Shown: positions 15,700 through 23,091 of the stretch, in pieces
Layout: each line of letters opens with the position of its first letter
Numbering within the stretch: the first letter of the stretch is position 1
Assembly (NCBI GenBank): GCA_937928015.1
Contig: CALFXA010000020.1
Coordinates: 1 to 36,463 of the forward strand
Direction of reading: 5' to 3'
DNA from: an uncultured Anaerolineales bacterium
GTDB taxonomy: Bacteria; Chloroflexota; Anaerolineae; Anaerolineales; Villigracilaceae
Length of the DNA: 36,463 bases
Position numbers and translations under genes: made by a program
Notes under the pieces: model-generated
What the model saw: only the letters and a program-made list of their open reading frames with translations
Database searches by the model: none
What the model was told of the DNA's origin: nothing

Positions 15700-18164
15700 C
15701 ATTTCCCTGACCGTCGCTGGTCGAGGGCGGTTTGCAGGCGTTGATTTTCGATCTGTTCCAGCGGCGAGAGGTGACGCTTCACCCGTCCGCGCAGGACGCG
15801 CGCTTCGCGGAACAATTCCTCGGCGCGGGTCAGGCCCAGGGCGGAGGGAACATCGTCCAGGGCGAGCCAGGCCAGGGCGTGCAGGGCATTGGCCACGCCA
15901 TGTTCATCATCCGCCTCCTGGTATTGACGCAGCACCCCGGCACATAGCGCGCGCGCTGTGGACGAGTCTCCGCGCAGGCGAGCCAGGTTGGCCAGCAACA
16001 GTTGCGGCTCGGGCAGGTACAGCGCGTCGCCCATCTCCTCGAACAGGGTCAGGCTGTGACGGGCCATCTGCTCGGCGCGCACCAGATCGCCCATCTCGAA
16101 ATAGACCGTGGCCAGGCAGTTGGCGGCGAAGGCGTTCTCCCAGGGGGTGTCCGATGGGCTGGAGATTTCGAGGGCGCGTTCCAACCAGCCTTGCGCCGCG
16201 GGCAGGTCATACATCAGTGTGGCGGTCGTGCCGAGGTTGGCAAAGCCAATGGCCTGGTCGCGCACATCTTCGGGGTCCGAGAGTGACAGAGATTCTTCCA
16301 GCAGGGCGATGGCGCGAGCATACTCCCCCTGGCATTGCGCCACCAGGCCCATGTTATGCAGGGCGGTCGAAATGCCAGCCTTATCGCGCAGCTCACGCCG
16401 CAGGGCCAACCCCTCCTCGTGATAACGCATGGCAGCGGCGAATTCGTTCAACTCGGCAGCGATGGCCCCTGCACCGTTGAGCGCCATGGCACGGCGGCGT
16501 TTGTGAGTCTCGTCGAACGGCTCGGGCAGCGGACACCGCAGGGCCGCCTCCAACCAGGTCATGGCCTCGCGCACGAAACCCTGCCGCTCCCAAAACCACC
16601 ACAACCCGCCCGCCAGGTTGACGGCCAACGCCCCGTCGCCATTTTCCAGTGCAAAGCGCAGAGCCGCGCGGAAGTTCTCGTGATTGGCGCGCGTGCGCGA
16701 CAGCCAAAGCGATTGCTCCGCACCCAGGACGCCTTTGAAGACCGCCTGAGCGTGTTCCGCAAAATAGACGGCGTGCGCACGGCGGAGCGGGTCGAGCAAG
16801 CCGTCTGCGGCGAGTTGATCGAAGGCGAAAGCGCGCAGGGTTTCGAGCAGGATCACGCGGCCCGACTCGACCCGCAGCAGACTGGCCGCGGACAAAGCGT
16901 TCAACACGTTTACATCCGCGCCGCAGACGGCCTCGGCCGCCTCCAACTCGCAGCCGCCCGCCATGACTCCCAGACGAAGGAAGGCCGCGCGCTGGGACTC
17001 GCTCAACAGGCGGACGCTCCATGCGATGGCAGCCTGCAGGGTGCGGTGACGGTCGGCGACGTTACGTTTGGCCTGTCCAAGCGGCGTGGACGAAAGGTGG
17101 GACGGATGGCGGGCGGCCACGATCTGTTGCAGCAATTCCTGCGGAGAGAGATCGCGCACGCGCGCGGCGGCGATCTCCAGCGCCAGGGGCAGGCCGTCGA
17201 GGGCGGCGCACAGGGCCGCCACGGGCAGGGCGTTCTCCGCATCCAGGCGGAAGGCGGCATTTGCGGCGCGGGCGCGGGCCACGAATAATTGCACCGACGT
17301 GACCTGCGCCAGATCGGCCACAGCAGGGAGATGCGCCAGATCGGGCAGGGCCAGCGGAGAGAGGTCCCAGACGTGTTCGCCGTACAGGTCGAGGACGGTG
17401 CGGCTGGTACAGAGCAATCGCAACTTCGGGGCGGCAGACAGCCAATCCCCAAACTGCACAGCAGATTCCAGAATATGTTCGCAGTTATCCAGCACCAGCA
17501 GCAGATTGCGAGAGGCCAGGTGCGCGCGGACGAGTTCCTGCGTGGACTGTTCGGCGGAGGGCGTCAGGCCCAGCGCCAGGGCGACCGCGCCGGTCACATC
17601 GCGTGCATCCTGGACCGAATCGAGCGCGACGAAACAGGAGCCGTCGGAGAAGTGATCTTTCAGCAGGCGGGCCGCCTCCAGGGCCAGGCGGGTCTTGCCG
17701 ATGCCAGGAGCGCCCAACAGAGTCACCAGGCGGGCATCGCCCAACAGGAGGTCGCGCACGGCTTCCAGGTCCGCGGCGCGGCCCAGGAGCGGCAGGAGCG
17801 GCGCAGGCAGCAGGTAGGACGAGGCGGGCTGGGTGACAATCTCCAGCGAACGCTCGGTGCGGGTCTGTACACTGCGGGTGACGGTGATGCGCTGCGTCTC
17901 ACCTGCCTCCGCACGGACCTGTCCCGCCAGTTCGAGCAGGCGCTGGGATAGCTTGGGCTGACGCTGCAAGCCCAAGGCAGGGATGAAGAGTGCGGCCACC
18001 ACGGCCAGGTCGGGCAGGCGGCTGCCGCTTTCGAGGCGGGCAATCTGCTCGCGGCTATAGCCCACGGCGCGGCCAAGTTCGTCCTGGGTCAGGTGTTCAC
18101 GTTTGCGCAAAAAGCGCAGGGTCTCGCCAAAGGTCGCAGCGGGGAAGGCAGGCGGAAACGACAT
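15699..18164 (-). CDS. HTH-STAND ATPase-TPR transcriptional regulator (second paralogue)
   Basis: 821 residues with the same plan as the 5096-7723 protein. An XRE-like HTH (FGETLRFLRKREHLTQDELG...IARLESGSR) lies at about 12-50. The STAND ATPase domain follows, with Walker A GAPGIGKT (151-158), Walker B LLLVLDNCEH and the LDGLPLALEIAAARVRDLSP motif. A winged-helix-like segment (FLRLGVMAGGCELEAAEAVCG) and a long TPR region (GISTALHNMGLVAQCQGEYA) complete it. It probably controls transcription in response to an unknown ligand. It is divergent from 18272 and the surface gene 18492 across a 107-bp gap carrying a TGTCAC direct repeat, repeating the regulator/surface-protein arrangement at 7.7 kb. 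TAAGAT lies 6 nt before its ATG, suggesting a leaderless mRNA. Confidence 0.9.
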   Translation of the reverse strand: MSFPPAFPAATFGETLRFLRKREHLTQDELGRAVGYSREQIARLESGSRLPDLAVVAALFIPALGLQRQPKLSQRLLELAGQVRAEAGETQRITVTRSVQTRTERSLEIVTQPASSYLLPAPLLPLLGRAADLEAVRDLLLGDARLVTLLGAPGIGKTRLALEAARLLKDHFSDGSCFVALDSVQDARDVTGAVALALGLTPSAEQSTQELVRAHLASRNLLLVLDNCEHILESAVQFGDWLSAAPKLRLLCTSRTVLDLYGEHVWDLSPLALPDLAHLPAVADLAQVTSVQLFVARARAANAAFRLDAENALPVAALCAALDGLPLALEIAAARVRDLSPQELLQQIVAARHPSHLSSTPLGQAKRNVADRHRTLQAAIAWSVRLLSESQRAAFLRLGVMAGGCELEAAEAVCGADVNVLNALSAASLLRVESGRVILLETLRAFAFDQLAADGLLDPLRRAHAVYFAEHAQAVFKGVLGAEQSLWLSRTRANHENFRAALRFALENGDGALAVNLAGGLWWFWERQGFVREAMTWLEAALRCPLPEPFDETHKRRRAMALNGAGAIAAELNEFAAAMRYHEEGLALRRELRDKAGISTALHNMGLVAQCQGEYARAIALLEESLSLSDPEDVRDQAIGFANLGTTATLMYDLPAAQGWLERALEISSPSDTPWENAFAANCLATVYFEMGDLVRAEQMARHSLTLFEEMGDALYLPEPQLLLANLARLRGDSSTARALCAGVLRQYQEADDEHGVANALHALAWLALDDVPSALGLTRAEELFREARVLRGRVKRHLSPLEQIENQRLQTALDQRRSGK

Positions 18165-18170
18165 GCGCGA

Positions 18171-18176
18171 ATCTTA
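18171..18176 (-). promoter_or_regulatory. Candidate -10 box of the 15699-18164 regulator
   Basis: TAAGAT on the minus strand, 6 nt before the ATG, with a TTGTGC 16 nt further upstream as a fair -35. Transcription would start at the ATG. Confidence 0.5.
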
Positions 18177-18222
18177 TCATGGCTGTTTTGCAGCACAATA
18201 GCCGCATGGTAGGATTTTTGCC

Positions 18223-18238
18223 TGTCACAAAATGTCAC
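18223..18238. promoter_or_regulatory. TGTCAC direct repeat, candidate operator
   Basis: TGTCAC at 18223 and again at 18233, exactly 10 bp apart, in the gap between the second regulator and the divergent surface-protein genes. It shares the GTCA core with the GTCAAC array at 7749-7774 next to the paralogous regulator. The regulatory role is inferred. Confidence 0.4.
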
Positions 18239-18259
18239 CTTTTTGCCCGACCCAGCCGA

Positions 18260-18265
18260 TAAGAT
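18260..18265 (+). promoter_or_regulatory. Candidate -10 box for 18272 and 18492
   Basis: TAAGAT on the plus strand, 6 nt before the ATG at 18272. It has the same hexamer and spacing as the divergent regulator's box. Confidence 0.45.
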
Positions 18266-18271
18266 GTATCC

Positions 18272-18481
18272 ATGCAGCGCCAACTCCGCATCACTCTGAC
18301 CGAAGCCGTGGAAGTCACTGAAACCATCACGATCCTGGTCGAAGGCCGTGCCGCACAGAAGGAGAGAGAACCCGCTGAACGAACCGTCGAACCAAAACAG
18401 TTTCCCGTTGGGCGAAACCGTCCGCGCCGACCCTATCGATTTTACAAACGCAAGACCCGCAAGCGACCAAAATTAACTTAG
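18272..18481 (+). CDS. Small basic hypothetical protein upstream of a surface-protein gene
   Basis: 69 residues, not recognised. The N-terminal half looks like a beta-strand pair (LRITLTEAVEVTETITILVE). The C-terminal half is very basic (NRPRRPYRFYKRKTRKRPK), suggesting nucleic-acid or polyanion binding. It has a TAAGAT box 6 nt before the ATG, and its stop lies 10 nt before the next ATG, with that gene's ribosome site in between. It could therefore be the leaderless first gene of the 18492 message. There is no signal peptide. It could instead be a chance frame in a leader. Confidence 0.45.
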   Translation: MQRQLRITLTEAVEVTETITILVEGRAAQKEREPAERTVEPKQFPVGRNRPRRPYRFYKRKTRKRPKLT

Positions 18482-18491
18482 AGGAGACTCC

Positions 18492-20678
18492 ATGAAACAA
18501 AAACTATTTTCCCTGCTGCTGGCGCTGGCACTCCTGGCCGCGCTGGTTAACGTCTCACCTGTCCACGCGGCCAGCGCCGTGGTCGGGACGGGGACGCCCG
18601 CCTCCTGCACCGAGGCCGCCCTGGATACCGCCCTGGCGACCGCCAACGCGGGCGGCGGAACCGTCACCTTCAACTGTGGCCCGTCGCCCGTGACCATCAA
18701 CCTGACCGCGCAGAAGATCATGAATCTGGCCAACGTCACCATCAACGGTGGCGGGCTGGTCACGTTGAACGGTGCTCTGGGCGTGCGTCACTTCTTCGTC
18801 GACAATGGCGTGACGCTGACCCTGCAAAACATCACCCTGCGCAACGGCGATCCGCTGGCAGGCGGCGGCGCGCTCGAAGTCTCAGGTGGCACAGCCGTGC
18901 TGCAAGCGGTGGAACTTTCGAACAACTACGCCGAGACGGTCGGCGGAGCCATCTACTGCTACGACGGCGTGCTGACCATCAGCGGCAGCCTGCTGGCCAA
19001 CAACAGCGCGGGCGACAACGGCGGCGCGCTCTATAATGACGGCTGCACCGTCACGGTGAACAATTCCACACTGAGCGGCAACACGGTATCAAAAAGCGGC
19101 GGCGCGCTCTACAATGCCGCCCTGGGCAACCTGACGGTCAGCAACAGCCTGCTCGAAAGCAACCAGGCCCTCGATGGCGGCGGCGCCTACACCGAAAGCG
19201 GCTCAACTGCCACCTTCAACACCGTCACCTTCAAGCTAAATACCGCGGGCTACGGCGGCGGACTGGAGAACAACGGCACGGTCACGCTCAACGACAGCCA
19301 GTTGATCCAGAACAGTGTCACCGGCAGCGGCGGCGGGTTGTGGAACCTGGTCGGCTCGACCACTCTCAACCGTGTCACCGTCTCACAGAATACGGCCTAC
19401 GAGGGCGGCGGCATCAACACCTACGGCGGACAGGTCCAGATCACCGATGCCAACCTCACGGACAACACCGCCACGGGCTCACATGGCGGCGGACTGTATC
19501 ACGGCGGCGGCACGGCCTTCCTCACCAATGTCACCATCAGCGGGAACCAGGCCACGAATGCGGCAGCCAACGGCGGCGGTATCTACCAGGCCTCCGACGA
19601 TAACCTGACCCTGACCAACGTGACCCTCAACAACAATCATGCGGGCTCGCTGGGCGGCGGACTGTATCATTACAGCCGTTATGCCATCCTCACCAACGTG
19701 ACCATTGCAAATAACACAGCCGGTGCGGCGGGCTCCGCCATCTATGAAGACTCGCCCATGACGGTCGCCAATCCAGGCGTAGTACAGATCATCAACAGCG
19801 CCATCCTCGGCGCCCCGAACAACTGCGACGGCGGCCTGTTCGACTCGTTCGGCCACAACTTCAGTCAAGGCACCTGCGCCTCGCTCGACCACGCCACTGA
19901 CCTGGAGAATTACGCGGGCAGCGCCAACCTGATGATCCCAGCCGTCACCGGCGGAACCTTTGCCATGAAGACCATGCTGCCCAAACCTGGCAGTCCGCTG
20001 ATCGACGCCGCCGACAACGGTTCCTGCCCTGCTACCGATCAGCGCGGCCTGCCCCGCCCTGTGGACGGCAACAACGACTCCTCCGTGATCTGCGACATCG
20101 GCGCAGTGGAATTTCAACCCGGGCCGGTCTTCGCCGATGTACCCTTTACCTACTGGGCGGGAGCCTACATTGAGATCCTGTATTACAACGGCATCACGGG
20201 CGGGTGCTCCACCAACCCGCTGAGATACTGCCCCGAAAACAGCGTTTCACGCGCACAAATGGCCGTTTTCCTGTTACGCAGCAAACATGGCTCCCTCTAC
20301 ACGCCGCCCGCCGCGACGGGAACCGTTTTTGCAGACGTGCCCGCAAATTATTGGGCCGCCGCCTGGATCGAACAACTCTACGCCGAGGGGATCACCGGCG
20401 GCTGCGGCAACAATAATTACTGTCCAGAGACGCCTATCTCACGCGACCAGATGGCGGTCTTCCTCCTGCGCGCCGAACATGGGGCCGCCTACACACCGCC
20501 CGCCCCGACAGGAATCTTCGCGGATGTGCCCGTCACCCATTGGGCCGCCGCCTGGATCGAACGCCTGGCCGCCGAGCACATTACCAGCGGCTGCGGGGGT
20601 GGAAACTTCTGCCCCGCTGTCGTCGTCAGCCGTGCCCAGATGGCGGTGTTCCTATTCAATGTCTTTGGTGCGCCATAA
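18492..20678 (+). CDS. Secreted beta-helix surface protein with three SLH-like repeats
   Basis: 728 residues, GAGGAG before the ATG, signal peptide 1-26 (ending VHA). Unlike its neighbours it has no CSLREA start but opens with an equivalent segment (SCTEAALDTALATANAGGGT). A long polymorphic-outer-membrane-like beta-helix follows with frequent GGA, GGG and NNT turns (NNSAGDNGGALYNDGC; NTAYEGGGINTYGG), then a choice-of-anchor Q-like end (DQRGLPRPVDGNNDSSVICD). Three SLH-like repeats complete it, the first with a seven-residue Cys loop. Sequence and codon choice of its repeats are more diverged than those of the three genes upstream. It probably belongs to the cell surface and is a candidate target of the divergent regulator at 15699-18164. 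Confidence 0.9.
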   Translation: MKQKLFSLLLALALLAALVNVSPVHAASAVVGTGTPASCTEAALDTALATANAGGGTVTFNCGPSPVTINLTAQKIMNLANVTINGGGLVTLNGALGVRHFFVDNGVTLTLQNITLRNGDPLAGGGALEVSGGTAVLQAVELSNNYAETVGGAIYCYDGVLTISGSLLANNSAGDNGGALYNDGCTVTVNNSTLSGNTVSKSGGALYNAALGNLTVSNSLLESNQALDGGGAYTESGSTATFNTVTFKLNTAGYGGGLENNGTVTLNDSQLIQNSVTGSGGGLWNLVGSTTLNRVTVSQNTAYEGGGINTYGGQVQITDANLTDNTATGSHGGGLYHGGGTAFLTNVTISGNQATNAAANGGGIYQASDDNLTLTNVTLNNNHAGSLGGGLYHYSRYAILTNVTIANNTAGAAGSAIYEDSPMTVANPGVVQIINSAILGAPNNCDGGLFDSFGHNFSQGTCASLDHATDLENYAGSANLMIPAVTGGTFAMKTMLPKPGSPLIDAADNGSCPATDQRGLPRPVDGNNDSSVICDIGAVEFQPGPVFADVPFTYWAGAYIEILYYNGITGGCSTNPLRYCPENSVSRAQMAVFLLRSKHGSLYTPPAATGTVFADVPANYWAAAWIEQLYAEGITGGCGNNNYCPETPISRDQMAVFLLRAEHGAAYTPPAPTGIFADVPVTHWAAAWIERLAAEHITSGCGGGNFCPAVVVSRAQMAVFLFNVFGAP

Positions 20679-20697
20679 ACATCATCCCGTCTTGCTC

Positions 20698-20730
20698 GAC
20701 AAACGCCATCCCAGTGGGATGGCGTTTGTC
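20698..20730 (+). terminator. Rho-independent terminator after 18492-20678
   Basis: A 15-bp perfect stem (core GACAAACGCCATCCC) with a 3-nt loop (AGT), followed by TTATCC. It ends the 18272-18492 transcription unit. Confidence 0.85.
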
Positions 20731-20834
20731 TTATCCCACATTTAGACTATTCCAACCTATATAGTGGCCTATTAAAATCTGAACCTAATCACATCTTGCC
20801 ATACAAGGTTTTACTTTCGCCAAAGGAGAATTGG

Positions 20835-22940
20835 ATGAATATTAAACGGAAACCACGACCGGCCTGGTTCCATTTGCTGGCCGCTCTGGCATTGCTTTCG
20901 GCATCCTTCGCCAACGTCCGCACGGTACATGCATTGGGCAGCACCTACATCGTCAACACCCTGGCTGACTCCACCACCGACGACGCTTTCTGCTCATTGC
21001 GTGAAGCCCTGGCCGCAGCGAATAATTCCCCCATCAACGCAAATTGCGGGGCAGGCAGCAACAGCGATGACACCATTAACTTCAGTCTCGTCGGAACCAT
21101 CTACCTGAATAGTCCATTGAGCATTGTTTCAGGTCATGGATCGCTGACCCTCAATGGCAGTGGAATCATCTTGAACGGCGATACAGACAACAGCGGGACA
21201 GGCAATACATATGTGATGGTTGTAGAACCCGGAGCAGCCCTCATTATGGACAATGTGGTCATCACCAAAGGCTATTCCTCCAGCAACGCGTACGCCGCAG
21301 GCCTGACTGTCCAGACCGGGGCTTCGGCAACGATCACCAGCGGCGCGTTCGAATACAATTCCAATGTAGGCGGGGGTGGAGGCGGGATTCAAAACAGCGG
21401 CACGCTCAACACGACAAGTACCGACATTATTTTCAACTCAACCACCGACACGATCTCGCCCATCCCTTTCAGTATGGGCGGTGGAATCTTCAACGCGGCG
21501 GGCGGTACCGCCACCGTCAACTCCAGTTCGATCTCGAACAACACCGCGGGGACCTGGGGCGGCGGCATTGCCAATCTCTCTGGAGCAACGCTCACCCTCA
21601 ACAATGATTATTTTTTCTTTAACACCGCCACATCAGGCGGAGGCATTTTCAACGCAGGAAGTGCCACGCTCACGCAGGTCATCCTCGACAACAATAACGC
21701 CACCAATGGCGGCGGGATGTACAACTACCAAAGCAATCCCATATTGACCGATTGCACCATCCTGTGGAATTTCGCCACCAATGGTTCAGGCATGTACAAT
21801 GATCAAGCCAGCCCCATTCTCAGCAACGTCACCTTCCGCGAGAACGCGGCGACCGGCAGCGGCGGCGGGATGGCAAACATGAACGGCAGCAACCCCAGCC
21901 TCGTCAATGCCACCTTCAGCGGAAATACTGCCAGCGTCAACGGCGGCGGGATGTTCAACTCCAGCAGCGCCCCCAGCCTGACTGCCGTCACATTCAGTTT
22001 GAACACGGCCAACAATTTTGGCGGCGGGATCTACAACACAAACAGTAACGGCACCGTCTTGCGCAATACGGTCATTGCCAACAGCACTAACGGCGATTGT
22101 TTCGGTGCAGTCGATACCACCATCCAAACCCACCACAACCTGATCGAGGACGCGGGCCCCTTCTACAGTTGCGGCCTGACCCACGGTGTGAACAACAATA
22201 TCGTTGGCCAGGGCGATCCCAAGTTGGGAATTTTGCAGAACAATGGCGGCCTGACAGACGTCATCAAGCCTTTGGCCAGTTCCCCGGTCATCAATGCCGG
22301 TGACTCATCGGGTGCCTGCCCCAGCACCGACCAGACCGGCAAACTCCGCCCCCAGGGATCGGCCTGCGACATCGGCGCCTTCGAATACGCTCCCACATTC
22401 CTCGACGTGCCCATGGACTACTGGTCGTGGCAGTTCGTCGAACGGCTGGCCAGCGCCGGCATCACAGGCGGATGCGGCGGAGGCAACTACTGTCCCGAAA
22501 CTAATGTTAACCGCGCGCAAATGGCTGTCTTCCTCCTGCGCGGGGAACACGGCTCAGCTTACAATCCACCCGCCGCTACAGGTGCCGTCTTTGCAGATGT
22601 CCCATCTTCATATTGGGCTGCTGCATGGATCGAACAGTTGGCTACTGAAGGTATCACCGGCGGATGCGGCGGTGGGAATTACTGTCCCGAGACGCCCGTC
22701 ACCCGTGACCAGATGGCTGTTTTTCTGCTGCGGGCCAAGTATGGATCGGGATATGCCCCACCCTCGGCCACGGGCATCTTTACCGATGTCCCCACCACTC
22801 ATTGGGCCGCATCCTGGATCGAACAACTGTCCGCTGAAGGCATCACCGGCGGCTGCGGCGGTGGAAACTATTGTCCCGCCACCGTGGTCAACCGTGCACA
22901 GATGGCGGTGTTCCTCGTCCGCACATTTAATTTGCCCTAA
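20835..22940 (+). CDS. Secreted CSLREA beta-helix surface protein with three SLH-like repeats
   Basis: 701 residues. The ATG at 20835 is chosen for the AAGGAG site 7 nt upstream and because it starts the signal peptide (1-33, ending VHA); the frame stays open 13 codons upstream. A CSLREA start (AFCSLREALAAANN) leads into a beta-helix with regular GGGM, GGGI and GSGM turns (NNATNGGGMYNYQSNP), then a choice-of-anchor Q-like end (DQTGKLRPQGSACDIGAFEY) and three SLH-like repeats, all with five-residue Cys loops of the form GGCGGGNYCP. It is probably surface-anchored with no enzymatic motif. It has its own terminator on each side and so is probably transcribed alone. Confidence 0.9.
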   Translation: MNIKRKPRPAWFHLLAALALLSASFANVRTVHALGSTYIVNTLADSTTDDAFCSLREALAAANNSPINANCGAGSNSDDTINFSLVGTIYLNSPLSIVSGHGSLTLNGSGIILNGDTDNSGTGNTYVMVVEPGAALIMDNVVITKGYSSSNAYAAGLTVQTGASATITSGAFEYNSNVGGGGGGIQNSGTLNTTSTDIIFNSTTDTISPIPFSMGGGIFNAAGGTATVNSSSISNNTAGTWGGGIANLSGATLTLNNDYFFFNTATSGGGIFNAGSATLTQVILDNNNATNGGGMYNYQSNPILTDCTILWNFATNGSGMYNDQASPILSNVTFRENAATGSGGGMANMNGSNPSLVNATFSGNTASVNGGGMFNSSSAPSLTAVTFSLNTANNFGGGIYNTNSNGTVLRNTVIANSTNGDCFGAVDTTIQTHHNLIEDAGPFYSCGLTHGVNNNIVGQGDPKLGILQNNGGLTDVIKPLASSPVINAGDSSGACPSTDQTGKLRPQGSACDIGAFEYAPTFLDVPMDYWSWQFVERLASAGITGGCGGGNYCPETNVNRAQMAVFLLRGEHGSAYNPPAATGAVFADVPSSYWAAAWIEQLATEGITGGCGGGNYCPETPVTRDQMAVFLLRAKYGSGYAPPSATGIFTDVPTTHWAASWIEQLSAEGITGGCGGGNYCPATVVNRAQMAVFLVRTFNLP

Positions 22941-22949
22941 CAAAATATC

Positions 22950-22982
22950 AAAAGGCCGCTGACAAATTGTCAGCGGCCTTTT
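22950..22982 (+). terminator. Rho-independent terminator after 20835-22940
   Basis: A 15-bp perfect stem (AAAAGGCCGCTGACA with its complement), loop AAT, ending in a T run. Confidence 0.92.
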
Positions 22983-23017
22983 GTATTCACATTACAGTCC
23001 TGAAAGCAAATGAAACT

Positions 23018-23031
23018 GTGATGTTCATCAC
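23018..23031. promoter_or_regulatory. Small palindrome upstream of the metalloprotease gene
   Basis: GTGATG-TT-CATCAC, two 6-bp arms around TT, about 60 bp before the ATG at 23092. It could be an operator; there is no other support. Confidence 0.25.
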
Positions 23032-23091
23032 TAGTCTTCTGTGCTATCAATCGCTACACTGAAATCACATTTCACACCCAGAAGGAGCGAC

